Of a stretch of DNA of 64,000 nucleotides, positions 51,991 to 62,629 are shown one piece after another. Origin of the DNA: Streptomyces sp. MMG1121 (GTDB lineage Bacteria > Actinomycetota > Actinomycetes > Streptomycetales > Streptomycetaceae); NCBI RefSeq assembly GCF_001280015.1, contig NZ_LGDV01000085.1, positions 124,001 to 188,000 on the forward strand, read 5' to 3'. Numbering within the stretch: position 1 is the first letter of the stretch; each line of letters opens with the position of its first letter. Position numbers and translations under genes: made by a program. The notes beneath the pieces were generated by a model. That model did not search any database, was not told where the DNA came from, and saw only the letters and a program-made list of their open reading frames with translations.

Positions 51991-54900
51991 ATGAGCGTCT
52001 TCGACCTGCCCCGACTGCACTTCCGCGGGGTGGCGACGACCCGTCTGCCCACCGGTGCGGGCAGCGGTCTCGTCGATCTGGCGACGAACACCGCCCTCAC
52101 CGAGGACGGCCGGCCCTTCCCGGCGCACCGGCCGCCCGCCGAGTACCACGACCACCTCGACCGGGTGGGACCGCCGTTCGACACCATGGGCCGTCCGACG
52201 CCCGACGGGCCCTTCAGCGCGGCCAGGGGTACGGACTTCGCCGGCAACGGGCACTTCTCGGTCGACGCGCGGATCGTCAGCGTCGAGGACCGCGCGGGCG
52301 GCATCGACACCGCCGACCCGGTCGTCGGGCGCGGTGTCGACATGTGGGGGCACTACAACGGGTATCTGGCCACCACGGTCAACCGGGCCCGGGTCTTCGA
52401 CGTCGATCCGTCGTCCGACTGGACGACGACGCTGATGGTCGGACAGTTCTGCTTCGGGCGCGCCGGCCGCTCTCACGACGTGGGCTCCATGCTGACCGGT
52501 GCCGTGCGCGGCTTCCAGCCCCCCAGATGGCACAACGCCGGCCATGGCGGTGATCCTGGAGACGCTGGCGAACACTCGCTGGCGAGACTGCTGCGCCGGT
52601 CCGTGGTCCACCAGTTCGTCGTGACCGGGGACGAGGAGCTGACCTGGCTCGACGAGGCGGCCGTGTCCCCGGTCGTCCGACGCCTGCGTACGGTGTGCGC
52701 CTCGCAGGAGACGGGCGGTCTGGTGGTGCAGTTCGCCCTCAGTCACATGTCCGCTCCGCAGGTACCCGACCGGCCGAGCCGGTGGCTGCTGCGCGGGACG
52801 ATCGCCCCCTGGCGCCCGCACGAGCCGCGCACCTATCCGGCCGGACGTCTGCTCGTCCCGGACCGCCGCGCATCCGGCCGGCCGCCCGGTGGCCTGCACA
52901 ACCTCTGCGTCGAGCTGACGGACGGCCATGTCACCCTCAACATGATCACCGCGGTACCCAGCCATCCCGGAGCACCGACGGCCCCCTGCACGCTGGTCGA
53001 CGTAGGCGATCTGGAACTGCGCACGGCGGACAGCGACCGCCTGGTGGCGCGGGTGCCCCGGCAGGCGTACCTCGGTGCCCGGTACGCGCTGACCGCCGGC
53101 CTGGTGACGGTTCCCGGCGGGACGGCGGGAGCCGCCGCGGCCGGCGAAGCGCTGTGTCTGGTGGGCACCGGTCCCGACGGTCCGGTGGTGCACCTGCGCG
53201 AGAGGGAGACCAACGTCCAGGTCGACGACGCGTGCCTCTTCGTGGAGCATCCCCGGGGCCCCGACGACGCGGACCACGACGTCGAGGTGCTCGTACGGTC
53301 GTTCGTGCGCGGCCGTCCGGGCGCCGTCGACGGGATCGGCGTACGGCAGTTCTTCAACCCCAGGGCACTCCCGCGCGATCCGGCCGCCCGCTCCCCCGAG
53401 GCGCGGTGCTCCGACATCGACGTCGTCCGGCTGCGCGAGGGCCGGCGGGACGGGTCCGGCACCTGGTCGAACGCCTGCGTCCTGGGCACGGACCACACGG
53501 GCCGGGGCTGGTTCACCCTGCGGGGCGCCACCGCCGGCACCGCCCGCGTCCTGCTGTCGGCCGGCGCCGACGACCTGCCGTGCGACCTGGACCTCCCCGG
53601 TTCCGCGGCCCTCGGCCACGACGCCGCCGACGCGCTCGGCTTCTGGCCCGGCGCCGGGTACCTCTCGGTGCGCGTGCTCCCCGACGACTGGCGGCTGGCC
53701 GGCATCAGGCAGGACGAGGCGACCTTCGAGCTGGTGTACAGGGAGGTCTTCGCGTTCTACGAGCACCTGTACTCCTTCATGAAGGCGGAGGTCTTCAGTC
53801 TGGCGGACCGGTGCAGGGTGGAGACGTACGCGAAACTGATCTGGCAGATGAGCGACCCGCGCAACAAGGCGAAGACCTACTACATGCCGCCGACACGGGA
53901 TCTGTCCGAGCCGAAGGCGCGGCTCCTGCTGATGTTCCTGCGGGCCCAGCAGGTGCCGGACGCGGTTCCCCTGAGCGTGCCCGCGGCCGACCGCGGCAGG
54001 AAAGGCATCACCACCCGGGGCCGGCTGCTTCAGGTGCTGCGGGAGGCCGCCACACTCGAACTGGCCGTCATGCTGCAGTACGTGTACGCGGCCTACTCGG
54101 TGCCCACCCACGGCACCGGTCTGGAATACGTGCGGCGGGGTGTGTGGACGCCCGAACAGCTCCGGCTCGCCTGCGGCGACGGCGGCAGGACCGCCGACGA
54201 GGGCATCCGGGGCATGCTGATGACCATCGCCCGCGAGGAGATGATCCACTTCCTCCTCGTCAACAACGTCATCACCGCGCTGGGCGAGCCGTTCCACGTG
54301 CCCCGGGTCGATTTCGCCACCCTCAACCACGAGCTGCCGGTGCCGCTCGACTTCTGTCTCGAGCGGCTGGGGCCCGGCAGCGTCGAGCGGTTCGCGCTGA
54401 TCGAGCGGCCGGACGACCTCGTCGGCGAGGTGCGGCGCGACGCCACGGCGGCGGCTCCCGCGCCCGGCGACGACCGACACCGGTACGCCTCGCTGAGCGA
54501 GCTGTACGCGGACGTCCGCGAGGGCCTGCAACGGGTTCCGGATCTCTTCCTGGTGGAGCGGGGCCGGGGCGGCGGCGAGCACCACCTCTTCCTGCGCGAG
54601 TCGCTCAACCGGCGCCATCCCGACTACCAGTTGGAGGTCGACGACCTCTCCAGCGCCTTGTTCGCGATCGACGTGATCACCGAGCAGGGCGAGGGAGGCG
54701 TCCTCGGGCCGCGCACCGCCGAGGACTCCCACTACGCCTCGTTCCTGCGGATCGCCGATCTGCTGTCCGGGGCACCGGGCGACGCACGGTGGAACCACCC
54801 CGCCCATCCCGTCGTACGGAACCCGACGCTCAGGGAGGGAATCGGGGCGATGGAGACCGTCACCGATCCCGAGGCCCGGTCGGTCATGCGGCTGTTCAAC

Positions 54901-55254
54901 CACTCCTACTTCATGGCGCTGCAGCTGATGGCCCAGCACTTCGGTGAGCGCCCGGACACGAGCCTGCGGCGGTCTGACCTGATGAACGCGGCGATCGACG
55001 TGATGACCGGGATGATGCGCCCGCTGGCGGAACTGCTGGTGACCATGCCGTCGGGGCGCCGGGGCTCGACCGCAGGACCGTCGTTCGAGCCGGCCGGACA
55101 GCCCGCGCCCGTGGCCCGGCCGGACGTGGCGAGGCGCGGCATCGCGCTCCGCCTGGACCACCTCGCGGCGGCCTGCGGCAAGAGCCCTCTGGTGCCCGCC
55201 CGGGTGGGAGGGCTGAGCACCTACTGGGCCGACCGCTTGCGGCCACGCCCCTGA
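51991..55254 (+). CDS. staD: Chromopyrrolic acid synthase StaD
   Basis: A 1087-residue enzyme related to RebD and VioB that couples two indole-3-pyruvate imines into chromopyrrolic acid. The N-terminal half begins FDLPRLHFRGVATTRLPTGA, typical of the family. The second half has a ferritin-like helical domain (AATLELAVMLQYVYAAYSVP, then GMLMTIAREEMIHFLLVNNV) with Glu and His residues suitable for an iron site. Length is slightly above the usual 1000-1030. Follows staO by 67 bp with GGAAGGAAGG upstream. Confidence 0.94.
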   Translation: MSVFDLPRLHFRGVATTRLPTGAGSGLVDLATNTALTEDGRPFPAHRPPAEYHDHLDRVGPPFDTMGRPTPDGPFSAARGTDFAGNGHFSVDARIVSVEDRAGGIDTADPVVGRGVDMWGHYNGYLATTVNRARVFDVDPSSDWTTTLMVGQFCFGRAGRSHDVGSMLTGAVRGFQPPRWHNAGHGGDPGDAGEHSLARLLRRSVVHQFVVTGDEELTWLDEAAVSPVVRRLRTVCASQETGGLVVQFALSHMSAPQVPDRPSRWLLRGTIAPWRPHEPRTYPAGRLLVPDRRASGRPPGGLHNLCVELTDGHVTLNMITAVPSHPGAPTAPCTLVDVGDLELRTADSDRLVARVPRQAYLGARYALTAGLVTVPGGTAGAAAAGEALCLVGTGPDGPVVHLRERETNVQVDDACLFVEHPRGPDDADHDVEVLVRSFVRGRPGAVDGIGVRQFFNPRALPRDPAARSPEARCSDIDVVRLREGRRDGSGTWSNACVLGTDHTGRGWFTLRGATAGTARVLLSAGADDLPCDLDLPGSAALGHDAADALGFWPGAGYLSVRVLPDDWRLAGIRQDEATFELVYREVFAFYEHLYSFMKAEVFSLADRCRVETYAKLIWQMSDPRNKAKTYYMPPTRDLSEPKARLLLMFLRAQQVPDAVPLSVPAADRGRKGITTRGRLLQVLREAATLELAVMLQYVYAAYSVPTHGTGLEYVRRGVWTPEQLRLACGDGGRTADEGIRGMLMTIAREEMIHFLLVNNVITALGEPFHVPRVDFATLNHELPVPLDFCLERLGPGSVERFALIERPDDLVGEVRRDATAAAPAPGDDRHRYASLSELYADVREGLQRVPDLFLVERGRGGGEHHLFLRESLNRRHPDYQLEVDDLSSALFAIDVITEQGEGGVLGPRTAEDSHYASFLRIADLLSGAPGDARWNHPAHPVVRNPTLREGIGAMETVTDPEARSVMRLFNHSYFMALQLMAQHFGERPDTSLRRSDLMNAAIDVMTGMMRPLAELLVTMPSGRRGSTAGPSFEPAGQPAPVARPDVARRGIALRLDHLAAACGKSPLVPARVGGLSTYWADRLRPRP

Positions 55255-55302
55255 GCACCCCCATGAAGCAGCGACGCCACAGCGCCGACCGAAGGAGACC
55301 GC

Positions 55303-56550
55303 ATGCCCTCCCCCACGCTGCCGCGGTTCGACCTCAAGGGCTGGGACAGCAAGGACATCGCCCACCCCTACCCGGTGTACCGGCGCTACCGGGAGACCGC
55401 GCCGGTCCATCACGTGCCCTCGGGCACGGACGGCCCGGACACCTTCTACGTCTTCTCCTACGACGGGTGCGTCCAGGTGCTGACGAGCCGGTCCTTCGGG
55501 CGCGGCGCGCGCGGGGCGTCCGCCGACGGCACCGCGCCGTCCGTCCCGATTCCCGCCGAGTACCCGGCACTGCGCACCCTTGTCGAGAACTGGCTGGTGT
55601 TCCAGGACCCACCGCGCCACACCGAACTGCGCTCCCTGCTGACCACGGAGTTCTCCCCGTCGGTCGTCGCCGGTCTGCGCCCCCGGATCACCCGGATCGC
55701 ACACGAACTGCTGGCGCGGTTCGGGCGGGAGCGGGAGACCGACCTCGTGGCGGCCTTCGCGGCGCCGTTCCCGGTCCTCGTGATCTCCGAACTGCTCGGC
55801 GTTCCGCGAGAACACCACGGCCGGCTCCGCGCCCATGCCGTGGCACTCCAGGAGGCCAGCACCAGCCGTTCGCGGGGCGGCACCGGCGGCTACGTACGGG
55901 CCGAGGCGGCCGCGCGGGAGTTCGCCCGCTATTTCCGGCGGGAGGCGGAGCGGCGGAGCGGGGACGACCGCGCCGGTCTGCTCACGCTCCTCGTCCGCGC
56001 CCGGGACGCCGGCGCACCGCTGAGCATGGACGGGATCGTGGGCACCTGCGTCCATCTGCTCACCGCCGGACACGAGACGACCACCAACTTCCTGGCCAAG
56101 GCGGTGCTGTCCCTCCGGGCACACCCACGGGTTCTCGACGAGTTGCGCGCCGGACCCGAGTCGACACCGGCGGCGGCCGAGGAGCTGATGCGCTACGACT
56201 CCCCGGTGCAGGCCGTGACGCGCTGGGCCTGCCAGGACACCCGGCTCGGTGAACACGAGGTGCCGCACGGCAGCCGGGTGGTCGCGCTACTGGGCTCCGC
56301 GAACCGGGACCCCGCGCGCTTCGAGCACCCGGACGTGCTGGACGTGCACCGTCCTGCCGACCGGCACCTGGGCTTCGGGCTGGGCATCCACTACTGCCTC
56401 GGCGCGACGCTGGCCCGCACCGAGGCCGAGATCGGCCTCAGGACGCTGCTGGACGGCGTTCCAGGGCTGGGCCGGGGCGGCCAACAGGTCGACTACGCCG
56501 ACGACATGGTCTTCCACGGGCCGACACGTCTGGTCCTGGGCCTGGCGTGA
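55303..56550 (+). CDS. staP: Cytochrome P450 StaP (CYP245A type)
   Basis: A 415-residue P450 that makes the aryl-aryl C-C bond of chromopyrrolic acid, closing the indolocarbazole six-ring core together with StaC. I-helix [20 protein letters not shown], ExxR in [13 protein letters not shown], heme loop [20 protein letters not shown] with Cys at about 365. No redox partner genes are seen, so host ferredoxins must serve. GAAGGAGA ribosome site; 48 bp after staD. Confidence 0.95.
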   Translation: MPSPTLPRFDLKGWDSKDIAHPYPVYRRYRETAPVHHVPSGTDGPDTFYVFSYDGCVQVLTSRSFGRGARGASADGTAPSVPIPAEYPALRTLVENWLVFQDPPRHTELRSLLTTEFSPSVVAGLRPRITRIAHELLARFGRERETDLVAAFAAPFPVLVISELLGVPREHHGRLRAHAVALQEASTSRSRGGTGGYVRAEAAAREFARYFRREAERRSGDDRAGLLTLLVRARDAGAPLSMDGIVGTCVHLLTAGHETTTNFLAKAVLSLRAHPRVLDELRAGPESTPAAAEELMRYDSPVQAVTRWACQDTRLGEHEVPHGSRVVALLGSANRDPARFEHPDVLDVHRPADRHLGFGLGIHYCLGATLARTEAEIGLRTLLDGVPGLGRGGQQVDYADDMVFHGPTRLVLGLA

Positions 56551-56573
56551 CACCGTACGAAAGGAAAGCGAGC

Positions 56574-57401
56574 GTGACGCAGCAGCCCGACACCACCCCC
56601 GGCTCCGTCGGCGAGACATACGACGTGTTCACCGACGCCGGCACCACGGACACCCTCGGCGGCAACATCCACGTGGGCTACTGGAAGGAGGGCCAGGACA
56701 TCCCGATCGCCGAGGCCACCGACCAGCTCACCGACCTCGTCGCCCACCGACTCGCCCTGCGCCCCGGTCAGCGGCTGCTGGACGTGGGCTGTGGCAACGG
56801 CGTCCCGGCGCTGCGCATCGCGACAGCCCACCAGGTGGGCGTGACCGGCATCACTGTCAGCGCTCAACAGGTGGCCCGGGCCTCGGAGTTGGCGCAGGCG
56901 TCCGAAGCCCGCGGCCGGGTCGGCTTCCGCTTCGCGGACGCCATGAAGCTGCCCTTCGCCCACGGTTCGTTCGACGGGGCCTTCGCGATCGAGTCGTTGC
57001 TGCACATGACCGACCGGACCACCGCCCTCGCCGAGCTGCGCCGCGTCGTGCGCCCCGGCGGCCGTCTGGTCGTCGCCGACCTGTGCCAGCGGCAGCCGTT
57101 CACCGGCGGTGACAGGGCGGTGCTGGACGGCATGTTGGACATGTACGAGATCGCCGGGATCAGTACGCCCGACGAGCAGCGCGCGCGGCTGGCCGAGGCA
57201 GGCTGGCAGTTGCTGGAGCTGACGGACATCGGCGAACAGGTGCGTGCCAGTTACGGGCACGCCGCTGCCGCCTTCCGGGACCTCGCCGAGTCCCTCGACG
57301 CCCCCGCGGCGGCGCGGATCACCGCGGCCGCCGAACTGATGGAGGCGTTCGGGAAGCACCCGCACGCCGGCTACGTCCTCATCACCGCGCAACGGCCCTG
57401 A
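56574..57401 (+). CDS. staMA: Sugar methyltransferase StaMA (3'-N-methylation)
   Basis: A 275-residue class I SAM methyltransferase. The RebM-like start NIHVGYWKEGQDIPIAEATD, motif I RLLDVGCGNGVPALRIATAH, DAMKLPFAHGSFDGAFAIES and VRPGGRLVVADLCQRQPFTG are present. In the staurosporine pathway this gene is assigned to methylation of the sugar 3'-amine. GTG at 56574 with AAAGGAAAG 6 nt upstream is chosen; another GTG at 56547 overlaps the staP stop (GTGA) and would add 9 residues. A strong hairpin follows the stop. Confidence 0.9.
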   Translation: MTQQPDTTPGSVGETYDVFTDAGTTDTLGGNIHVGYWKEGQDIPIAEATDQLTDLVAHRLALRPGQRLLDVGCGNGVPALRIATAHQVGVTGITVSAQQVARASELAQASEARGRVGFRFADAMKLPFAHGSFDGAFAIESLLHMTDRTTALAELRRVVRPGGRLVVADLCQRQPFTGGDRAVLDGMLDMYEIAGISTPDEQRARLAEAGWQLLELTDIGEQVRASYGHAAAAFRDLAESLDAPAAARITAAAELMEAFGKHPHAGYVLITAQRP

Positions 57402-57409
57402 CCCGACGA

Positions 57410-57440
57410 GCCCGGCCGGCCGACCGCAGGCCGGCCGGGC
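57410..57440 (+). terminator. Intercistronic hairpin after staMA
   Basis: A perfect 12-bp G/C stem (57410-57421 with 57429-57440) with a 7-nt loop begins 9 nt past the staMA stop, inside the presumed operon. It may act as a partial terminator or protect the upstream mRNA. Confidence 0.6.
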
Positions 57441-57485
57441 GCAGGCCGCCCCCACTCCGTTGCCCCGCAGACAGGGAGTTCCCCG

Positions 57486-58919
57486 ATGTCGTCCTGCCTC
57501 GGTCCACCCCCGGCCTCCGCCACCGCCGTGCGTACCCGCGAGGATCCCGTGCTCGCCGACCGTATCGCCGTGTCGGCCGCGGCCGGCCGCGGGGCGCAGC
57601 TGCGGACCGAGGACGTCCATGCCTGGCTGACCGAGCGTCGTGGAGCGGGCGACTTCCATGTGCGGCGCATCCCGTTCGCCGAGCTGGACGACTGGCGGTT
57701 CGAGGACGGCAGCGGCAATCTCGTGCACCGCAGCGGGCGGTTCTTCACGGTCGAGGGCCTGCACGTGGTGGAACACGACGGACCCTTCGGCGACGGGCCC
57801 CGCCGGGAGTGGCAGCAGCCCGTCATCAGGCAGCCCGAGGTGGGCATCCTCGGCATCCTGGCCAAGGAGTTCGACGGGGTGCTGCACTTCCTGATGCAGG
57901 CCAAGATGGAGCCGGGCAACCACAACCTGCTCCAGCTCTCGCCCACCGTGCAGGCCACCCGCAGCAACTACACCAGGGCCCACCGGGGCACGGACGTACA
58001 CCTCATCGACTACTTCGTGCGGCCCGCGCCCGGCCGTGTGATCGTCGACGTCCTCCAGTCGGAACAGGGCTCGTGGTTCTTCCACAAGTGCAACCGCAAC
58101 ATGATCGTCGAGACCGACGACGAGGTCATCGCGCCGGCCGACTTCCGCTGGCTCACCCTCGGCCAGATCGCCGCCCTGCTGCACGAGGACGACCTGGTCA
58201 ACATGAACGCCAGGAGCGTGCTGTCCTGTGTGCCGTACCGGGACACGACGCCCGGCGCGCTGCACTCGGACGCCCAGCTCCTGTCCTGGTTCACCGGCGA
58301 GCGCTCCCGGCATGACGTCCGCGCGCAGCGCGTCCCGCTCGCCTCCGTGCGCGGCTGGAAGCACGGTGTCGAGGCGATCGAGCACGAACACGGCCGCTAT
58401 TTCAGGGTGGTCGCCGTGTCCGTGCGGGGCAGCAACCGCGAAGTGGCCGGCTGGACACAGCCGTTGATCGAGCCGGTGGGTCTGGGCGTCGTGGCGTTCC
58501 TCGTCCGTGAGCTCGACGGGGTGCCGCACGTGCTGGTCAACGCCCGTGCGGAGGGCGGGTTCCTGGACACGGTCGAGCTGGCTCCGACCGTGCAGTGCAC
58601 GCCGGGCAACTATGCCCATCTGCCGGCGGCGGACCGTCCGCCGTTCCTCGACGTGGTCCTGGGTGCCGACCCCGCGCGCATCCGCTTCGAGGCCGTCCAG
58701 TCGGAGGAGGGCGGGCGCTTCCTGCACGCCAGGAGCCGCTATCTCGCGGTCGACGCCGAGGCGACCGAGGCCCCGCTCGACCCGCCCCCCGGCTTCGTCT
58801 GGGCCACTCCTGCCCAGCTCAGGGCACTGACCCGGCACGGGCACTACCTCAATGTCGAGGCCCGCACACTGCTGGCCTGCCTCAACGCCGTGGCGGCGCG
58901 GCCCCGGGAAGGGGTGTGA
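57486..58919 (+). CDS. staJ: NDP-hexose 2,3-dehydratase StaJ
   Basis: A 477-residue enzyme removing the 2-OH from dTDP-4-keto-6-deoxyglucose. It is an internal duplication of about 210 residues: VHAWLTERRGAGDFHVRRIP and LLSWFTGERSRHDVRAQRVP start the two halves, GILGILAKEFDGVLHFLMQA pairs with GVVAFLVRELDGVPHVLVNA, and LLQLSPTVQATRSNY with ELAPTVQCTPGNY. This is the EvaA/TylX3 family layout and normal length. It sits in the sugar-gene block staJ-K-I-E. Confidence 0.95.
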   Translation: MSSCLGPPPASATAVRTREDPVLADRIAVSAAAGRGAQLRTEDVHAWLTERRGAGDFHVRRIPFAELDDWRFEDGSGNLVHRSGRFFTVEGLHVVEHDGPFGDGPRREWQQPVIRQPEVGILGILAKEFDGVLHFLMQAKMEPGNHNLLQLSPTVQATRSNYTRAHRGTDVHLIDYFVRPAPGRVIVDVLQSEQGSWFFHKCNRNMIVETDDEVIAPADFRWLTLGQIAALLHEDDLVNMNARSVLSCVPYRDTTPGALHSDAQLLSWFTGERSRHDVRAQRVPLASVRGWKHGVEAIEHEHGRYFRVVAVSVRGSNREVAGWTQPLIEPVGLGVVAFLVRELDGVPHVLVNARAEGGFLDTVELAPTVQCTPGNYAHLPAADRPPFLDVVLGADPARIRFEAVQSEEGGRFLHARSRYLAVDAEATEAPLDPPPGFVWATPAQLRALTRHGHYLNVEARTLLACLNAVAARPREGV

Positions 58920-58920
58920 C

Positions 58921-59961
58921 ATGACGTCCACACCGGCGGCCCCGGGGCCGCTGATCACCGTGCTCGGCGCCTCGGGTTTCGTGGGTGCTGCGGTCATGCG
59001 CGCGCTGGCGCTGCGTCCGGTCCGGCTGCGGGCCGTGGCGCGCAGGCCGGGCGTGCCCGCGCCCGGCCCGGCCGAGACCACCGTCGTCACCGCCGATCTC
59101 ACCGACCGGACGGCACTCGCCGAGGCGGTCGCGGGAGCGGACGTGGTGGTGCATCTGCTGCTGGCGGACGGCGGTTGGCGGGCGGCGGAGTCCGATCCCG
59201 GGGCCGAGCGGGTGAACGTCGGGGTGATGCGGGATCTCGTGGACCTGCTGGGTCCGGGCGCCAGCGCGGCGGTGCCCCCGCTGGTGCTGTACGCCGGTGC
59301 CGCCTCGCAGGTCGGCGTGCCGCCGCGGGAACCGCTCGACGGCAGCGAGCCCGACCGTCCCGAGACGGCCTACGACCGGCAGAAGCTGGCGGCGGAGCAG
59401 CTCCTGCTGAGGGCCACGGCCGAGGGCCGGGTGCGCGGTGTCAGCCTGCGCCTGCCCACGGTGTTCGGGGAGGGCGCGGCGGGTGGCGGCACCGATCGCG
59501 GTGTGGTGTCCGCCATGGCGCGACGGGCGCTCGACGGCCGGCCGCTGACCATGTGGCACGACGGCACGGTGCGCCGCGACCTGGTCCATGTCGAGGACGT
59601 CGCGGCGGCGTTCACGGCGGCGCTCGACCACCCTGACTCCCTGGTGGGCGGCCACTGTCTGATCGGCGCGGGCCGGGGCGACACACTCGGCGACGCCTTC
59701 CGGCTCATCGCCCGGGCCGTGGCCGACCGCACCGGGCGACGCCCGGTCCCCGTGGAGTGCGTGGATCCCCCGGCGCACGCCCCGGTGACGGACTTCCGCA
59801 GCGTGACCATCGACTCCTCCCCGTTCCGGGCGGCCACCGGCTGGCGCCCACGGGTCTCGCTCTGCGAAGGGGTGCGCCGCACGGTCGACGCCCTGGCCCG
59901 GCAGCAGGACGAGGACCGCGGAACACAAGTACCTCGCCGTTCTGGAAAGGCTGGCACATGA
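58921..59961 (+). CDS. staK: NDP-hexose 4-ketoreductase StaK
   Basis: A 346-residue extended short-chain dehydrogenase reducing the 4-keto group of the sugar. NADPH loop [20 protein letters not shown], strand [15 protein letters not shown], and the Tyr/Lys pair in [34 protein letters not shown] and [18 protein letters not shown] are typical of this class. The last 25 residues ([20 protein letters not shown]) are a disordered tail. One base separates it from staJ (TGAcATG), and its TGA overlaps the staI ATG. Confidence 0.92.
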   Translation: MTSTPAAPGPLITVLGASGFVGAAVMRALALRPVRLRAVARRPGVPAPGPAETTVVTADLTDRTALAEAVAGADVVVHLLLADGGWRAAESDPGAERVNVGVMRDLVDLLGPGASAAVPPLVLYAGAASQVGVPPREPLDGSEPDRPETAYDRQKLAAEQLLLRATAEGRVRGVSLRLPTVFGEGAAGGGTDRGVVSAMARRALDGRPLTMWHDGTVRRDLVHVEDVAAAFTAALDHPDSLVGGHCLIGAGRGDTLGDAFRLIARAVADRTGRRPVPVECVDPPAHAPVTDFRSVTIDSSPFRAATGWRPRVSLCEGVRRTVDALARQQDEDRGTQVPRRSGKAGT

Positions 59962-61067
59962 CCACGCGTGTATGGGATTACCTGCCGGAGTACGAGGCCG
60001 AGCGTCACGACATCCTCGACGCCGTGGAGACCGTCTTCACCTCGGGCCGGCTCGTGCTCGGCGCGAGCGTGCGCGGCTTCGAGGAGGAGTTCGCCGCCTA
60101 CCACGGGGTGGGCCACTGCGTCGGCGTCGACAACGGCACGAACGCGATCAAACTCGGGCTGCAGGCGCTGGACGTCGGCCCGGGCGACGAGGTGATCACG
60201 GTCTCGAACACCGCGGCGCCGACCGTCGTCGCCATCGACGCCACGGGCGCCACCCCCGTCTTCGTGGACGTCCGCGCCGACGACTTCCTCATGGACACCG
60301 CTCACGTGGCGGACGCGATTACCGAACGCACACGCTGCCTGGTCCCGGTGCACCTGTACGGACAGTGCGTCGACATGGCCCCCTTGAGGGAGCTGGCCGA
60401 CCGGCACGGGCTGGCCGTCCTGGAGGACTGCGCCCAGGCGCACGGAGCCCGCCAGGGCGAGATCCTGGCCGGTACGTCGGGTGACGCGGCGGCCTTCTCC
60501 TTCTACCCGACCAAGGTGCTCGGCGCGTACGGCGACGGCGGCGCGGTGATCACTTCGGACGCGTCCGTGGCCGGGCGGCTGGCACGGCTGCGGTACTACG
60601 GCATGGAGGACCGCTACTACACCCTGGAGACTCCGGCCCACAACAGCCGTCTCGACGAGGTCCAGGCCGAGATCCTGCGGCGCAAGCTCACGCGGCTCGA
60701 CACCTACATCGCCGGCCGCCGGGCGGTCGCGCGGCGCTACGCCGACGGCCTCGCCGACACCGAACTCGCGCTGCCCCGCACCGCCCCGGGCAACGACCAC
60801 GTGTACTACGTCTACGTCGTACGCCACCCCCGGCGCGACGACATCATCGAACGCCTCAAGGCCTACGACATCCACCTGAACATCAGCTACCCGTGGCCGG
60901 TGCACACCATGACCGGGTTCGCCCACCTCGGATACGCCACCGGCTCGCTCCCGGTCACCGAGGCGCTGGCCGGCGAGATCTTCTCGCTGCCGATGTACCC
61001 CGCACTCCCCCACGACCTCCAGGACAAGGTCATCCACGCGTTGCGCGAGGTGCTGAGCACGCTGTGA
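59958..61067 (+). CDS. staI: Sugar 3-aminotransferase StaI (DegT/DnrJ/EryC1 family)
   Basis: A 369-residue PLP-dependent aminotransferase putting the amino group at C-3 of the keto-deoxysugar. [20 protein letters not shown], the PLP-phosphate/Asp region [18 protein letters not shown], and the Schiff-base lysine in [18 protein letters not shown] are clear, as is [16 protein letters not shown]. Family members of this length are sugar aminotransferases. The ATG overlaps the staK stop (ATGA). Confidence 0.95.
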   Translation: MTTRVWDYLPEYEAERHDILDAVETVFTSGRLVLGASVRGFEEEFAAYHGVGHCVGVDNGTNAIKLGLQALDVGPGDEVITVSNTAAPTVVAIDATGATPVFVDVRADDFLMDTAHVADAITERTRCLVPVHLYGQCVDMAPLRELADRHGLAVLEDCAQAHGARQGEILAGTSGDAAAFSFYPTKVLGAYGDGGAVITSDASVAGRLARLRYYGMEDRYYTLETPAHNSRLDEVQAEILRRKLTRLDTYIAGRRAVARRYADGLADTELALPRTAPGNDHVYYVYVVRHPRRDDIIERLKAYDIHLNISYPWPVHTMTGFAHLGYATGSLPVTEALAGEIFSLPMYPALPHDLQDKVIHALREVLSTL

Positions 61068-61105
61068 CGCCCCACCGACCGTTCACCGAGCCACGGAGAG
61101 CAGAC

Positions 61106-61732
61106 ATGCACGCACGCGAACTCGCCGTCCAGGGGGCACTCGAGTTCACCCCCCGCGTCTTCCCCGACGACCGGGGCCTGTTCATCTCGCCGTTCCAGCA
61201 GGAGGCGTTCGCCAAGGCGCACGGAGGCCCGCTCTTCCGGGTCGCGCAGACCAACCACAGCGTGTCCCGGCGCGGCGTGGTGCGGGGCATCCACTACACC
61301 GTGACCCCGCCCGGCACCGCCAAGTACGTCTACTGCGCCCGCGGCGCGGCCCTGGACATCGTGGTCGACATCAGGGTGGGTTCGCCCACGTTCGGCCGCT
61401 GGGACGCGGTGCTGATGGACCAGCGAGAGCACCGGGCGTCGTATCTCCCCGTGGGCGTGGGGCACGCGTTCATGACGCTGGAGGACGACACCGTCATGTC
61501 GTACATGCTGTCCGAGAGCTACGTACCGGAGCACGAACTCGCCCTGTCCGTCCTGGATCCGGCCCTCGGACTGCCCCTGGCCGGGGACGCCGAACCGGTG
61601 CTCTCCGAGCGCGACCGGACAGCCCGCACGCTCGCCGAGGCGCAGGAACGCGGCCTGCTGCCGGACTACGTCCGGTGCCAGGAGATCGAGTGGGGACCGG
61701 CCCCGGGCCCCGCGGTGATCGCGGACGTCTGA
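61106..61732 (+). CDS. staE: dTDP-4-keto-6-deoxyhexose epimerase StaE
   Basis: A 208-residue cupin-fold RmlC-like epimerase turning the D-sugar into the L series needed for L-ristosamine. Start of fold EFTPRVFPDDRGLFISPFQQ, the conserved GVVRGIHYTVTPPGTAKYVY with the catalytic His, VVDIRVGSPTFGRWDAV, and LPVGVGHAFMTLEDDTVMSY with Tyr candidates downstream. Length is normal. GGAGAG ribosome site; 38 bp after staI. Confidence 0.94.
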   Translation: MHARELAVQGALEFTPRVFPDDRGLFISPFQQEAFAKAHGGPLFRVAQTNHSVSRRGVVRGIHYTVTPPGTAKYVYCARGAALDIVVDIRVGSPTFGRWDAVLMDQREHRASYLPVGVGHAFMTLEDDTVMSYMLSESYVPEHELALSVLDPALGLPLAGDAEPVLSERDRTARTLAEAQERGLLPDYVRCQEIEWGPAPGPAVIADV

Positions 61733-61782
61733 ACGCACATCCCTCCACCCTCACGTACATCCCGACCAGAGAGGCCGTTGCC

Positions 61783-62625
61783 ATGACCGATACCGCCCAG
61801 ACCCCGCCCGTGCCGGGAGCCGTCGGCAAGCTGTACGACCAGCTGACGCTGAACGCGATGAAGGAGGGCACCTTCAACACCAACGTGCACATCGGCTACT
61901 GGGACACACCGGACTCCGAGGCCTCGATCGAGGAGGCGATGGACCGGCTCACCGACGTGTTCATCGAGCACATGAAGGTGGACCAGGCCTCCCATGTCCT
62001 CGACCTGGGCTGCGGGGTGGGCGGGCCCGGTCTGCGCGTCGTGGCCCACACCGGTGCGCGGGTGACCGGCATCAGCATCAGCGAGGAGCAGATCAAGACC
62101 GCCAACCGGCTGGCGGCCGAGGCCGGGATGGCCGACCGGGCCGTGTTCCAGCACGGCGACGCGATGAAGCTGCCCTTCCCGGACAGGTCGTTCGACGCGG
62201 TGATGGCCCTGGAGTCGCTCTGCCACATGCCGGACCGGCAGCAGGCCCTCGGCGAGATCAGCCGTGTGCTGGTCCCGGGCGGCCGGCTCGTCCTGACCGA
62301 CGTGTTCGACCGGGCCCCGCGCGGGCAGGCGCGGCACCCGGGCGTCGACAAGTTCTGCCGCGACCTCATGGCGACCATGGCGGACCTCGACGACTATGTC
62401 GCGCTACTGCACCGCTGCGGCCTGCGGCCGCGCGCCGTCCTGGACGTCACGGAGCAGACCACGCTGCGCACCGGCCTGGAGCTGCTGAAGACGGCGAGCC
62501 TCGACGAGCGCCCCGAGGCCATGGTCGAGAGCAACTTCGCCTTCGCAGACGATGCCTTCCACCCCTCCGACCTGGCCGGCGTCGACAGTTTCGGCTGCCT
62601 GCTGGTCACGGCCGAACGCCCGTGA
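61783..62625 (+). CDS. staMB: Sugar methyltransferase StaMB (4'-O-methylation)
   Basis: A 280-residue class I SAM methyltransferase, homologous to StaMA and RebM. NVHIGYWDTPDSEASIEEAM, motif I VLDLGCGVGGPGLRVVAHTG, DAMKLPFPDRSFDAVMALES and LVPGGRLVLTDVFDRAPRGQ. The gene name convention assigns the 4'-O-methyl transfer to this protein, the last step to staurosporine. Its similarity to StaMA suggests duplication inside the cluster. The stop codon is followed after 4 nt by a large hairpin. Confidence 0.9.
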   Translation: MTDTAQTPPVPGAVGKLYDQLTLNAMKEGTFNTNVHIGYWDTPDSEASIEEAMDRLTDVFIEHMKVDQASHVLDLGCGVGGPGLRVVAHTGARVTGISISEEQIKTANRLAAEAGMADRAVFQHGDAMKLPFPDRSFDAVMALESLCHMPDRQQALGEISRVLVPGGRLVLTDVFDRAPRGQARHPGVDKFCRDLMATMADLDDYVALLHRCGLRPRAVLDVTEQTTLRTGLELLKTASLDERPEAMVESNFAFADDAFHPSDLAGVDSFGCLLVTAERP

Positions 62626-62629
62626 TACC

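Noticed and set aside
51586..56268. A 1560-codon minus-strand open frame across staO, staD and staP
   Set aside because: Antisense to three recognised enzymes; Arg/Gly/His-rich without any fold or motif.
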